From assembly GCF_004212215.1 (NCBI RefSeq), contig NZ_QVFV01000001.1, forward strand, positions 1,064,814 through 1,128,813: a stretch of 64,000 nt of DNA, written 5' to 3'. Positions 34,644 through 44,136 of the stretch are shown in pieces. Under the pieces are notes generated by a model. That model was not told the origin of the DNA and ran no database searches. It worked only from the letters and a program-made list of their open reading frames with translations. This stretch comes from Leptolyngbya iicbica LK. Its GTDB lineage: Bacteria; Cyanobacteriota; Cyanobacteriia; Phormidesmidales; Phormidesmidaceae. Both the position numbers and the translations under genes were made by a program. Each line of letters opens with the position of its first letter. The first letter of the stretch is position 1.

Positions 34644-35620
34644 AGTGCCTCGGCGCTCAGGGTTGCCCAATCGTCTGCAAACCAGTGCTCCACCCCAAAG
34701 CCCAAAGCGCGTTTGGAGATCCCTTGATTCCACAGCGCTTGTGCCAATCGAAGGGCTTGATGACGCCCAATCGGCGTTTCCAACGCGGAGGAGAAGACGA
34801 CATCGGGGCGATGCTGTAAACAGAAATGGGCTAGCCGCTGGGAATCGCCCGCGATCGCTGGCTTCACCACATACACCACCTGTCGCCCCACTCGCTCATA
34901 GACCTGCTGCAACTGCCGGAATGTCGCCACCGACTCATCTACAGCGATCGCGGTCTGAAACTGTCCCTTTACCTGGGGCAGCCAGTCCAGGATTTGGGCA
35001 GGCGGCAAAGGCTGTTCCAAAAACTCAATGGGGAGCGGAGCGCGATCGCACTCGGCCAACCACGTTGCGGCCTCCTCACCGGTGAGTCCCCCATTGGCAT
35101 CCAACCGCAGCCGTAGTTCCGAGGGCACTGCCTTTACCAATTGCTGAAACAGCGACAATTCTTCCGCAAGCGCGGCCACGCCAATCTTCCACTTAAAGGT
35201 GCGATGCCCTTGCTCCCAGAGCCCCTGCCAACCCTCCAACGCTGCTGCCCCCGTCGGCAACAGCGCGCAGACGCTCAAGGGACCGGGTGGCTTTAGAGAA
35301 GGCATTTCAAATCGTGCTGGAGATACCCAAGCCACCCGGTCCCTGGCCGCCCCAAACCCGAACTGACAAGCGGGCAACGAGTCGGGAATGTCGTCAATTT
35401 GCTCAAGGGCAAAATTGCGGGAGAAGCGATCGCACCACGCCCGCGCCTGCTCCAGCGTTTCCGTGCCAAACCAGGGAATCGGCGCAATCTCGCCAAAGGT
35501 CACCTGTCCCTGCTCATCTTCAAATCGCAGGATGATCCCCTCACGCACTGCCCAAGGGCCATGCGCCGTCTGCAACGGTTGCCGAAAGGGACGGCGGTAG
35601 GGGCGAACCTCCACGCGCAT
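34628..35620 (-). CDS. menC: o-Succinylbenzoate synthase
   Basis: MenC dehydrates SHCHC to o-succinylbenzoate and belongs to the enolase superfamily. The 330-residue protein has the lysine motif FKWKIG, the metal-binding aspartate in RLDANGG, the glutamate in EFLEQPLPP, the aspartate in AVDES and the second catalytic lysine in VVKPAIAG. ATG 35620 gives MRVEVRPYRRPFRQPLQTAH, a normal family start, and lies two bases after the menA stop; the frame is open far upstream inside menA but without sense. It overlaps or abuts menE at its end, so translation of the three genes is probably coupled. Confidence 0.94.
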   Translation of the reverse strand: MRVEVRPYRRPFRQPLQTAHGPWAVREGIILRFEDEQGQVTFGEIAPIPWFGTETLEQARAWCDRFSRNFALEQIDDIPDSLPACQFGFGAARDRVAWVSPARFEMPSLKPPGPLSVCALLPTGAAALEGWQGLWEQGHRTFKWKIGVAALAEELSLFQQLVKAVPSELRLRLDANGGLTGEEAATWLAECDRAPLPIEFLEQPLPPAQILDWLPQVKGQFQTAIAVDESVATFRQLQQVYERVGRQVVYVVKPAIAGDSQRLAHFCLQHRPDVVFSSALETPIGRHQALRLAQALWNQGISKRALGFGVEHWFADDWATLSAEALWAQL

Positions 35621-35622
35621 GG

Positions 35623-36573
35623 TTACAGCACCGATGGCAGCACCAACCCCAAACTCAGCAGCACGCCGCTCCAAAAGTGAAAGCCGATCGCGTAAAACTT
35701 CAGGTTGAAGATTTTCACCGGCTGGTCGTGATAGGTCAGCGCCTGGAGCGACAGTCGGATGGCCGAAATTCCACTTAACAGCGCCAACAAAGACCACAGC
35801 GGCAAATAGCCCCCGATCGCCGCCACGACAATCAGCACCAGCACCAACCCACACAACCAGGGAATCAACTGCGCCCCCCGTTGGGTGCCCAGGCGAACGA
35901 TGGGCGATCGCTTGCCCGCCGCAATGTCATCCTCCACCTGATGAAAGTGGGAGCAAAACAGCACCAGCGAGGTCGTAATGCCGATAATGACGCCCGCCAC
36001 CTGACTGCCCACCGACCAGCTCTGAGTTTGGCTGTAATACGCCGCCCCCACCCCCAACGGGCCAAACGCAAAAAAGCAGAGAATTTCCCCCAGTCCTTGA
36101 TAGCCCAGACGAAACGGCGGCCCCTGGTAGGCATAGCCCAACAAGCAGCTCAGCAAAATCAGCACTAGCACAGTCGGGTCTTGCTGTTGGAGGGCGATCG
36201 CGATGATCCCCGCAATCCCCAGCCCCAGGCAACCATTGCCAATGGCAAACACCAGCCGCTTCTTGCCCGTCAGATTCACCAGAGAATGATGTTTGTTAAC
36301 GTCGATCCCCGTGGCCGAGTCGAACACGTCGTTGGAAATATTCTCCCAAGCCAAAATCAGAATCGCCGACACCACAAACGTCACAAAAATACCGGCCTGC
36401 AATCTCTGCGTTTCCGCAAAGGCCACCAAACTACCCACCAACATCGGCATAATCGCCACGCTATACATCGGCGGTTTCAGCGCTGCCAACCAGAGCTTTT
36501 TGCGTTTTGCCGCAACCTCAATCGACGGGGTCGTGATCTCCATGGGTTCAAAAATCAAGGGCTCAATCAGCAT
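35623..36573 (-). CDS. menA: 1,4-dihydroxy-2-naphthoate phytyltransferase
   Basis: MenA attaches the phytyl chain to DHNA in the membrane, giving demethylphylloquinone. The 316-residue protein is a UbiA-family prenyltransferase with eight or nine membrane helices; the diphosphate-binding motif is ENISNDVFDSATGID and a second acidic site is HFHQVEDDIAAGKRS. It is the first gene of the minus-strand menA-menC-menE set, and its stop is two bases before the menC start. The promoter should lie in the gap toward the sulP-type gene. Confidence 0.94.
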   Translation of the reverse strand: MLIEPLIFEPMEITTPSIEVAAKRKKLWLAALKPPMYSVAIMPMLVGSLVAFAETQRLQAGIFVTFVVSAILILAWENISNDVFDSATGIDVNKHHSLVNLTGKKRLVFAIGNGCLGLGIAGIIAIALQQQDPTVLVLILLSCLLGYAYQGPPFRLGYQGLGEILCFFAFGPLGVGAAYYSQTQSWSVGSQVAGVIIGITTSLVLFCSHFHQVEDDIAAGKRSPIVRLGTQRGAQLIPWLCGLVLVLIVVAAIGGYLPLWSLLALLSGISAIRLSLQALTYHDQPVKIFNLKFYAIGFHFWSGVLLSLGLVLPSVL

Positions 36574-36890
36574 AGATCGCTCTCGCAGAAATTCGCCGAA
36601 ACGATAGAGTCGGTAAAACTTGGTGAGCCCAGCGGTGGAGGATTAGCGCCCGATGGGGTGACACCGCCGCACCGCCATGCATCGCCAACGCATCAAAGGC
36701 AGCGGATTTAACCTGACGTATTCTGTATGGTGAAACGTCGGGCGCAACAGAGTCAGACTCTCGGCGCAGTGCCCTGGGTATTTGCCGCCGCGAGGAAGTG
36801 ACCGTCAAGACTGTCTGCCGGATCGGCTTCGTTTAGGCTAGCTGTACTGCTCGCAATTCATGGCCCTCGTTAAGTTGACTGATAACTGAT
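36574..36890. other. Divergent gap between menA and the SulP gene
   Basis: This 317-base stretch separates two divergent genes and should hold both promoters. I see no convincing gene, strong hairpin or repeat in it; short frames across it have no recognisable content. Confidence 0.4.
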
Positions 36891-39095
36891 ATGAAACTGT
36901 GGCGGCCTCAGGTCTTAATTCCTAATGTGACGGCGGGCTTGATTACCGGACTGCTGACCCTGACTTACAGCGTGTCTTATGCGGCGCTGATTTTTTCGGG
37001 AGACCTGTCGCCCTACTTGTCCATCGGGGTGAGCAGTGCCCTAGTGGGCGCCGTCGTGCTGGCGCTGATTGTGGCCTGGGGCAGTTCGCTGCCGTTCATC
37101 ATTGCCGGGCCAGATGGCAATGCCGCCGCTATTTTGGCGCTCATTGCCACCACCGTTTCTACCCAGCTCATGGGCACGGTAGACAGTGGCGCGATCGCCG
37201 TCACGATCTGGGTCGCCATTTTGGGCAGCACCTTCCTGACCGGAGGATTCTTGTGGCTGTTGGGCCGCCTGCGGCTGGGGCGCTTCATCCGGTTTATTCC
37301 CTATCCCGTCGTCGGGGGCTTTTTGGCCGGAGTCGGCTTGCTGCTGGCGCAAGGGGCGATCAAAGTCATGACGGGTGTCAGCCCCACCCTGAGCAACTTA
37401 CCCAGTTTTTTTGAACTGCCGCAACTGCTGCTCTGGCTGCCCGGACTCGCGCTGACCCTCGTCCTCAAGTGGGCCTTGGGACGCTTTCACAATTGCTGGA
37501 CGCTGCCGTCGATTTTGCTGGGGGCGACGTTGTTGGTGCATGGCTTGCTGCGGCTGCTGGGGCTGAATCAGGAGCAGGCGATCGCCCAGGGCTGGCTGTT
37601 GGAACCCGTCAGCGCCACCAATCCGCTACAAACCTGGCAGTCCCTATCGATGGACGCGGTGCAATGGTCGGCCCTATGGTCGCAAACTGGGAGCCTGCTC
37701 ACCCTGTTTGCCGTCGTCGCCATCACCATTTTGCTCTGCGCCACCAGCATCGAAATGGCCACCGATGAGGACATGGATTTTGATCAAGAGTTGCGCGTGG
37801 CGGGCATTGCCAACCTGGTCACAGGCGGCTTGGGGGGCATGGTGGGCCATCTCTCCGTCAGCCGCAGTTTGCTCAATCGGGAAGCCGGAGCCACCCACCG
37901 TCTGTCGGGCATGGTCGCTGCTGGATTTTGCGCCGGGGTCGCCATTTGGGGCAGCGGTCTGTTCGCCTTTTTGCCCAAGGCCATCCTCGGCGGTTTGCTG
38001 CTTTACCTCGGCCTCGGCTTGCTCATCGAATGGGTTTATGACGCTTACTTTCGCCTGTCCTGGGTGGACTATGGCCTCGTGCTGGCGATCTTATTAATTG
38101 GGGCGCGGTTTGGGTTTCTGGCGGGCGTCGGTGTGGGGCTGCTCGTGGCTTGCCTCTTGTTCGTCATTACCTACAGCTCGCTTCAGGTCATTCGCAATCG
38201 GCTGTCAGGGCTGACCTATCCCAGTCGCCACAACCGCACCTTTCATGAGCGGCGAATTTTGCAGCGCGAGGGCAACCACATCCAAATTTTTGTGGTGCAG
38301 GGTTATCTGTTCTTCGGCACGGCCTATTCTCTGCTCAGCGACATACGCACCTATTTCGACAGCGTCGATGGCGATCGCGAACAATACCTGGTGCTCGATT
38401 TCCGCCTGGTTTCCGGACTCGATTCGTCGGCAATCAACAGCTTTGTCAAAATGAAGCACCTGGCCGAACAGGTCAACGCTTACTTACTCTTCACCGATTT
38501 ATCCCCCCAGATCGAAGCCGTTTTGCGGGGCAAACAGGGGGCGATCGCCCCCGACGATCCCATTTGTTACACCTTCCCCAATTTGGATGCCGCCATTGAC
38601 TGGTGCGAAGCCAAAATTATCGACCAGGCCACCTTTCGTCGGAAACGCTTCATCCCCTTCGCCATGCAGCTAGAGGAGTTTTTTACCGACCCCGATCAGG
38701 TGCGCCCCTTCATGCAGTATTTGGAAAAAATTCGCTTGCCCGCCGGGGAAAGCCTCTTTCAGCAGGGCGATCCGGCCAATGCCCTCTACTTCATTGAGAC
38801 AGGGCAAATCTCCACCGTGTTGACCGTCGAGAATGGCAAAACCAAGCCGCTACAAACCAGCGGGCCGGGCACCATTGTGGGCGAAATCGGGTTGTACGGC
38901 CAGACCGAATACGCCGGTTCCGGGGTCGCCGATAAACCCACGACGGTGTACAAACTGTCGCAGCGATCGCTCACCCAAATGCAACAAGAGCAACCCGCGA
39001 TCGCCGCCGAATTTCACCAAACCGTCGCCCGCATCCTGGCCAGTCGCCTCAACCAAGCCGTCGCTGGCGTCGAAAAACTCATGCGCCTCCAGTAA
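36891..39095 (+). CDS. SulP family anion transporter with STAS and cyclic-nucleotide-binding domains
   Basis: The 734-residue protein has a SulP membrane domain of 10-14 helices (residues 1-430; VTAGLITGLLTLTYSVSYAA at the start, LVTGGLGGMVGHLSVSRSLL inside), a STAS domain (about 455-570, with YLVLDFRLVSGLDSSAINSF) and a C-terminal cNMP-binding domain (about 600-730, with LPAGESLFQQGDPANALYFI and GEIGLYG). SulP proteins carry sulfate, bicarbonate or other anions; the ion here is unknown. The cNMP domain suggests gating by cAMP or cGMP, but its phosphate cassette lacks an obvious RxA arginine-serine pair, so nucleotide binding is uncertain. It is divergent from menA and upstream of glk. Confidence 0.92.
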   Translation: MKLWRPQVLIPNVTAGLITGLLTLTYSVSYAALIFSGDLSPYLSIGVSSALVGAVVLALIVAWGSSLPFIIAGPDGNAAAILALIATTVSTQLMGTVDSGAIAVTIWVAILGSTFLTGGFLWLLGRLRLGRFIRFIPYPVVGGFLAGVGLLLAQGAIKVMTGVSPTLSNLPSFFELPQLLLWLPGLALTLVLKWALGRFHNCWTLPSILLGATLLVHGLLRLLGLNQEQAIAQGWLLEPVSATNPLQTWQSLSMDAVQWSALWSQTGSLLTLFAVVAITILLCATSIEMATDEDMDFDQELRVAGIANLVTGGLGGMVGHLSVSRSLLNREAGATHRLSGMVAAGFCAGVAIWGSGLFAFLPKAILGGLLLYLGLGLLIEWVYDAYFRLSWVDYGLVLAILLIGARFGFLAGVGVGLLVACLLFVITYSSLQVIRNRLSGLTYPSRHNRTFHERRILQREGNHIQIFVVQGYLFFGTAYSLLSDIRTYFDSVDGDREQYLVLDFRLVSGLDSSAINSFVKMKHLAEQVNAYLLFTDLSPQIEAVLRGKQGAIAPDDPICYTFPNLDAAIDWCEAKIIDQATFRRKRFIPFAMQLEEFFTDPDQVRPFMQYLEKIRLPAGESLFQQGDPANALYFIETGQISTVLTVENGKTKPLQTSGPGTIVGEIGLYGQTEYAGSGVADKPTTVYKLSQRSLTQMQQEQPAIAAEFHQTVARILASRLNQAVAGVEKLMRLQ

Positions 39096-39109
39096 TGGTG
39101 ATCTGCCCG

Positions 39110-39230
39110 CCCTGCCCCCCTGGCTCCCCTTGGCCCCCTGCCCCCTGACTCCCTTGCTCCCTTACTCCCTTGCCCTCCCTGCCCCCTTGCTCCCCTACCC
39201 CCCAACTCCCCCACTCCCCCCATCATCAGA
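39110..39230. repeat. C-rich low-complexity tract between sulP gene and glk
   Basis: The sequence is a run of imperfect CTCCC, TGCCCCC and TGACTCCC units, the complement type of the G-rich tracts inside oplA and menE. It fills most of the 224-base gap and has no coding content on either strand. Confidence 0.75.
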
Positions 39231-39319
39231 ACATCGCCAAACCAATAACGCCTCTCCCCGCCCAACCCTCGGCCAAAATCTGGGACAATGCCTCTGATCT
39301 CACATCGTGATGCAACCTC

Positions 39320-40222
39320 GTGGCCAACGAACCTCAAGTCATCGGCGTTGATCTGGGCGGCACTGCCATTAAACTCGGGCACTATTCCCAAGCAGGAGAC
39401 TGCCTGGCCCAGCTTGTGGTCGATACCCCCCAACCCGCCACGCCCGAAGCCGTCCTGACGGCGATCGTGCAGGCGATTGACCAGCTCGATCCGGATCGGC
39501 AGGTGCGGGCGATCGGCATTGGCACTCCCGGTCCTGCCTGTGCGCAAGGACGCATCGCTCGCGTTGCCATTAATTTAGCGGGCTGGCACGACGTGCCCCT
39601 GGCCGACTGGGTCGAAGCCAAAACAGGCTTGCCCACCGTCCTCGCCAATGACGCCAACTGCGCCGGACTCGGCGAAGCGTGGCTGGGCGCAGGGCACGAT
39701 TTTCAAGATTTGATTGTCCTCACCTTGGGCACCGGAGTCGGCGGTGCCGTCATTCTCAATGGCGAACTGTTTGTCGGGCGCACCGGAGCCGCTGGGGAGT
39801 TGGGGCTGATCACGCTCGATCCCAACGGCCCCCCTTGCAATAGCGGCAATCGGGGATCGCTAGAACAGCATTGTTCCGTGCAAGCGGTGCGGCGCGACAT
39901 GGGTTGCGACCCCGGCAAGTTAGCGGCCCAGGCCCTAGCCGGGGATGAAACCGCGATCGCCTATTGGCAGCAATATGGCCGTTACTTGGGCGCGGGACTG
40001 GCCAGCCTGATTTACATCCTGACGCCAGAAGCGATTATCCTCGGCGGCGGCATCAGTGCGGGGGCGGATCTGTTTTTGCCCACCGTCTGGCAAGAGATTG
40101 AACAGCGAGTGTTGCCCAGCTCCCGCGAAGACCTGCAAATTCTCACCGCCAAGCTCGGCAATCAAGCGGGCGTCGTGGGGGCCGCCCGGTTAGCCTTAAA
40201 GCGGTTTTGTGGCGCGACCTAA
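39320..40222 (+). CDS. glk: Glucokinase, ROK family
   Basis: The 300-residue protein is a ROK-type sugar kinase, most likely the cyanobacterial glucokinase that phosphorylates glucose with ATP. VIGVDLGGTAIKLGHY is the phosphate loop, LANDANCAGLGEAWLGAG holds the catalytic aspartate, and LTLGTGVGGAVILNG and ILGGGISAGADLF are the other ATP motifs. The ROK zinc motif is altered: the usual histidine is Leu in GELGLITLD, and CxCGxxGCxE reads CNSGNRGSLE. I recall that cyanobacterial glucokinases share this. The start is GTG 39320; no ATG is in frame nearby. It is convergent with the ABC ATPase gene. Confidence 0.9.
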   Translation: MANEPQVIGVDLGGTAIKLGHYSQAGDCLAQLVVDTPQPATPEAVLTAIVQAIDQLDPDRQVRAIGIGTPGPACAQGRIARVAINLAGWHDVPLADWVEAKTGLPTVLANDANCAGLGEAWLGAGHDFQDLIVLTLGTGVGGAVILNGELFVGRTGAAGELGLITLDPNGPPCNSGNRGSLEQHCSVQAVRRDMGCDPGKLAAQALAGDETAIAYWQQYGRYLGAGLASLIYILTPEAIILGGGISAGADLFLPTVWQEIEQRVLPSSREDLQILTAKLGNQAGVVGAARLALKRFCGAT

Positions 40223-40233
40223 GGCGATCGCCC

Positions 40234-41001
40234 TCATCGCAGTTGGCCATCTTCGAGATCAATGACTCGATGGGCGGCACTCTGCAGCCGGGGATCGTGG
40301 GTCACAATCAGGACAGTCGCCCCGGCCTGTTCGGCCAGTTGCTGCAACAGTTGAATGACCGTCGCACCGCTATCGCGATCCAGGGCCGCAGTCGGTTCAT
40401 CGGCCAGGATGAGTTTGGGCTGATGGGCCAAGGCGCGAGCGATCGCCACCCGTTGCTTCTGTCCACCCGACAAATCTTCCGGCAGAGAATTCGCCTTGTG
40501 AGCAATCCCGACTAAATCCAGCAGCTCGATGGCCCGAGCTTGCGCCCGATCTCCGTCAATCGCTAACAAGTTCAGCACCACTTCAATATTTTCTGCCGCC
40601 GTCAGGGCCGGGAAAAGATTAAAGCCCTGAAACACAAAGCCCAAATTTTGGAGGCGAAATTGGCTGCGTTGGGCGGGCGTGAGCCGCGTGATGCAGCAGC
40701 CCAGCAAATCCACTTCCCCCGCCGTCGGCGTTAGGATGCCGCCTAAGATTGACAGCAGCGTCGTCTTGCCAGACCCCGAAGGCCCCATCAGCAAATGCAC
40801 CCGCCCCGCTTCCAGGGTCAGATTGATATCTTTGAGTACGCTTTCACATCGAGATTTAGTCGCGTACTCCATACTGATATGCCGGGCGGCGATTGCGGGT
40901 TGACCAGGACTCACCGCCCCGAACTCCAGCGGCTGCGATCGCAGTTGCCCGCTGAGGGATTGAGCCGCCAAAACACCACGTTGGAGAAAAGAGATATACA
41001 T
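40234..41001 (-). CDS. ABC transporter ATP-binding protein (DevA/LolD/MacB type)
   Basis: The 255-residue ATPase has Walker A GPSGSGKTTLLSILGG, the signature LSGGQKQRVAIARAL, Walker B LILADEPTAALD and the H-loop VTHDP. This subgroup pairs with FtsX-like permeases in export or lipoprotein systems, for example DevA of heterocyst glycolipid export. The first 40 residues before the ATPase domain are extra. The gene follows the FtsX-like permease by 99 bases on the same strand, so the two should form one transporter. A DevB-like adaptor is not adjacent. The substrate is unknown. Confidence 0.93.
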   Translation of the reverse strand: MYISFLQRGVLAAQSLSGQLRSQPLEFGAVSPGQPAIAARHISMEYATKSRCESVLKDINLTLEAGRVHLLMGPSGSGKTTLLSILGGILTPTAGEVDLLGCCITRLTPAQRSQFRLQNLGFVFQGFNLFPALTAAENIEVVLNLLAIDGDRAQARAIELLDLVGIAHKANSLPEDLSGGQKQRVAIARALAHQPKLILADEPTAALDRDSGATVIQLLQQLAEQAGATVLIVTHDPRLQSAAHRVIDLEDGQLR

Positions 41002-41100
41002 AAACCGACAGGAATTACTGCAAATCGTTAAGAAAGCCAGCTGGACCCATGCTCAAGCGCGAGCAGCTGCGGGCGATCGTCACCGCGCTGGTGGCGCAGC

Positions 41101-42363
41101 TCAAGCTTTGAAGACCGTCATCGGATCAATCCGACACACCTTTTGCACCGCAAATAGCGCTGATCCGGCACTCATCACCACGGTGATGCCCAAAATACTG
41201 AGGGCCGTCAGCGGCGTGATTAAGACCAAAATGCCTTGCGTTGTATACAGCCAGAACCCAAAACCAGAGCAGATGAGCATACTGGGGCCATAGCCAATCA
41301 CGGCCATCCAGGCCGATTGCTCCAAAACAATTTTGGCGATTTTAGAGTTCGAAGCACCAATCGCCTTGAGGGTGCCAAACTCTTGAATGTGGTCGGAGAC
41401 GGAAGCGTAAAGAATCTGCCCAATGATCACCATGCCGACGCCAACGCTAGCGATCGCCCCCAGGCCCAACACCAGACCAATGCCCGTTCGGCTCAGCCAA
41501 TACTGGCGGGTTTGTTGAGCCATTTCCGCCTGGGTCAAGACCTGCATGTGACTCGGCAAAGATGCCTGGATCTGGCTGCGGAGCGTTTCAACCTCAACGC
41601 CATCCTCAGCGCTGACCAACACGAAACTGGTCAAGTCGGCCGCCGTCATCGGTTGCGGATCGCTTGGGGGCACTGGGGTACTCGCGCCCCCCGCGGTCGC
41701 TCGCGTATTCACATAGGCCGCGTCACAGGCAAAACCGCTGTCTTGCATTTCACACTCCACCGACGACTGCAGCTGAAAGTCCACAAACGTATTCGCATTC
41801 TCCAGCGATGTAAACACAAACGCGCTCGATACCACCGACTGGCTCCCTTCAGACCAGCCCTCTACCGTGGCTGGCACCGAACCAATTTGCGCTTGGTCGC
41901 CCGGACGATTCACATTGAGGGTATCCAGCGTCGTAGCATCCACCATGACCGCATGGGGCTGCGACAAACTTTGGCGATCGCCCACCACCACCTTGCCCGG
42001 CGCAAACAGAGCACCATCCGGCTCAAAGCCAAAAATCCTTACCAGTTCCATCTGTCCCTGAGAGTCGCGCCAGAGTCCGCCCTGCACCGTCAAGCCCTCA
42101 GCCCGGGCCACGCCGTCGATCTGCTGCACTTGACCGACCATCTGATACGGAATCGGCATAGACAGTTCCAGATTCACCATGTCGGTTGAGGCCACCCACA
42201 AATCAGCCCTCGACTCGTCAATCAACCGCCCCACCGACCGACTAAAACCATGGAGCAGGCCCAGTTGCAGCGTCACTAAACTCACGGCAAATAGAATGCC
42301 GGCTTGCGAAAAGCAAAATCTCGGCCGATCTTTCAACAACGACTTGCGAGCCAACGAAACCAT
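41101..42363 (-). CDS. ABC transporter permease, FtsX-like (DevC type)
   Basis: The 420-residue protein has one N-terminal membrane helix (AGILFAVSLVTLQLGLLHGF), a large extracytoplasmic domain of about 230 residues, and three C-terminal helices in the FtsX/MacB pattern, with HIQEFGTLKAIGASNSKIAK between them. The extracytoplasmic domain contains cysteines in VECEMQDSGFACDAAY. AGAGGG lies six bases before ATG 42363. The ATPase gene follows on the same strand, and a solute-binding/OmpA fusion gene is divergent. It resembles DevC, but without DevB the export partner is not known. Confidence 0.9.
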   Translation of the reverse strand: MVSLARKSLLKDRPRFCFSQAGILFAVSLVTLQLGLLHGFSRSVGRLIDESRADLWVASTDMVNLELSMPIPYQMVGQVQQIDGVARAEGLTVQGGLWRDSQGQMELVRIFGFEPDGALFAPGKVVVGDRQSLSQPHAVMVDATTLDTLNVNRPGDQAQIGSVPATVEGWSEGSQSVVSSAFVFTSLENANTFVDFQLQSSVECEMQDSGFACDAAYVNTRATAGGASTPVPPSDPQPMTAADLTSFVLVSAEDGVEVETLRSQIQASLPSHMQVLTQAEMAQQTRQYWLSRTGIGLVLGLGAIASVGVGMVIIGQILYASVSDHIQEFGTLKAIGASNSKIAKIVLEQSAWMAVIGYGPSMLICSGFGFWLYTTQGILVLITPLTALSILGITVVMSAGSALFAVQKVCRIDPMTVFKA

Positions 42364-42559
42364 AACCCTCTAACCAGTCCCCACACGAACACCAACGTCG
42401 TCATCAGTACGAACTCGGTCGTCATTTGGATTTAAAGTGAGAGCGACTACGGAGCAGGTGGACTGCGACCTATGATTTTTGTATGCCCTTGGCCCCATTT
42501 TCTGCAATTTTGGGTAAACAAGTTGTAGGCATTTCCAGGGTTAAGGAAACCTCAAATCG

Positions 42560-44128
42560 ATGACAAAAACCAACTATCCCGCCCTGGTCGGTACATTCGT
42601 GATTACCGCCGGGTTGCTGGGTGGGGGAGCCTGGTATCTCAGCAAAGCCGCTCCCAACTTATTGGGCAACAGCAATACGACCAATAGCCAGAGTGCGATC
42701 GCCCCCCAGGGAGAAACCCAGCTCACCTTGTTGGGGGATACTTTTAGCGGCTACAGCACCTTTCGCAACGCAGCCTTTCAAACCGTGTTGGCTGATACTG
42801 GCCTCACATTGGCCTATGGCGACGAGTTCGACCAAGCTGCCCGCGCCGCTGCGCTGGGTTCTGGCGAGGCCGACCTCATCGTCACCACCCTCGATCAATA
42901 TCTGCAGCAGCAGCCCGAGGGCACCATTGTCGGCATGATCGATCGCACCATTGGGGCCGATGCGGTGGTGCTGAACACGCCTCAATATTCGTCGCTGACC
43001 TCACTGCTCGACTTGGCGCCGCTGGTGCAGCAGGCCCAGAGCCAGGGACAATCCCTCAAAATCGCCTTTGCGGGCGATACGCCCAGTGAATATTTGGCGC
43101 TGGTGCTGGATACCAAATTCGACGCCTTTAACCTGGCCGATTTTGAAGTGGTGCGGGTGGCCGATGCCTCGGAAGCCTGGGCCCTGATGCAAGACCCCAA
43201 CGAAAATGTGGCGATCGCCGTGCTGTGGGAACCGTTCGTGGCCCAGGCTCGCCAGCAGGGCTACACCGTCGTCCTCTCCAGCAACGACGCGCCCAACTCC
43301 ATCGTGGATGTGATCGTCGCCTCCGATCGCCTCATCCAGTCCCGCCCCGAACTGATATCCGCCTTTCTGGAAAACTACTATCGCCGCATCGACTCCAACG
43401 TGCGCGATGCTTCGCAACTGCAAACCCAAATTGCCGAAGATGGGTCCCTCTCCCCCAGCGACGCCGGAGCCGTTTTGCAGGGCATCGACTTTTTCACCGC
43501 CGCCGAAGCCCAAACCTGGATGACCGATGGTACCTTGCAGCGCCGGATTGAAGCGATCGCTGCCGTCCTCGTGCTGTCCGGTCGCCTGAATGATTTGCCC
43601 AGCAATCCCGCCGACCTGTTCACCGCCGCCTACTTAAGCGACGCCGCCCAAAATACCCAAACCTTAATTGAACTGGTGCGGGCCGACAATCCCGAACTCG
43701 CCGAACGTTTGGCAGGCAGCACCGAGCAAACCCTCAGCATCCCGCAAGTCACTGCCGAGGAGGTGCAAGCTGCCCCCGACATTGGCAATCTGGACGTGCA
43801 GGGCAAAGTCGAATTTGGCACGGGTTCCGCCCAGCTCACCGCCGCCGGACAGCAAACCCTGCAAGGGCTCGTCCAAGAAATTCAAGAGTTCAACCCGGAA
43901 ACAGTCGCCGTGCGCGTCATCGGCCACACCTCCCGCACCGGCGATCCGGGCCTCAATCAGCAGCTCAGCCAAGCCCGCGCCCAAGTCGTAGTGGACTATT
44001 TGCGCAGCCAGGGCATTCAGCACAACATCGTGGCAGAGGGCAAAGGCTTCTATCTTCCCCTCTCCGGTGTTGACCCCACCGACTCCGCTCAACAGCGCAC
44101 CGAGATTCGTCTCGTGCGAGTGAACTAA
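42560..44128 (+). CDS. Solute-binding-protein/OmpA domain fusion
   Basis: The 522-residue protein has an uncleaved-looking N-terminal membrane helix (residues 9-28), a periplasmic substrate-binding domain of the phosphate/NMT1 type (about 50-340, with GEADLIVTTLDQYLQQQPEG and IAVLWEPFVAQA), a helical linker, and a C-terminal OmpA-like domain (about 405-522, with GKVEFGTGSAQLTAAGQQ and VRVIGHTSRTGDPGLNQQLS). OmpA domains bind peptidoglycan, so the protein may present a binding domain at the cell wall. It is divergent from the DevC-like permease gene with 196 bases between them, but a functional link is only a guess. Confidence 0.88.
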   Translation: MTKTNYPALVGTFVITAGLLGGGAWYLSKAAPNLLGNSNTTNSQSAIAPQGETQLTLLGDTFSGYSTFRNAAFQTVLADTGLTLAYGDEFDQAARAAALGSGEADLIVTTLDQYLQQQPEGTIVGMIDRTIGADAVVLNTPQYSSLTSLLDLAPLVQQAQSQGQSLKIAFAGDTPSEYLALVLDTKFDAFNLADFEVVRVADASEAWALMQDPNENVAIAVLWEPFVAQARQQGYTVVLSSNDAPNSIVDVIVASDRLIQSRPELISAFLENYYRRIDSNVRDASQLQTQIAEDGSLSPSDAGAVLQGIDFFTAAEAQTWMTDGTLQRRIEAIAAVLVLSGRLNDLPSNPADLFTAAYLSDAAQNTQTLIELVRADNPELAERLAGSTEQTLSIPQVTAEEVQAAPDIGNLDVQGKVEFGTGSAQLTAAGQQTLQGLVQEIQEFNPETVAVRVIGHTSRTGDPGLNQQLSQARAQVVVDYLRSQGIQHNIVAEGKGFYLPLSGVDPTDSAQQRTEIRLVRVN

Positions 44129-44136
44129 AACTCAAA

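Noticed and set aside
39110-39230. C-rich tract as a possible coding extension of the SulP gene
   Set aside because: The SulP stop at 39095 is clean and the tract reads as runs of Pro, Leu and Ser in all frames; it is repeat DNA.
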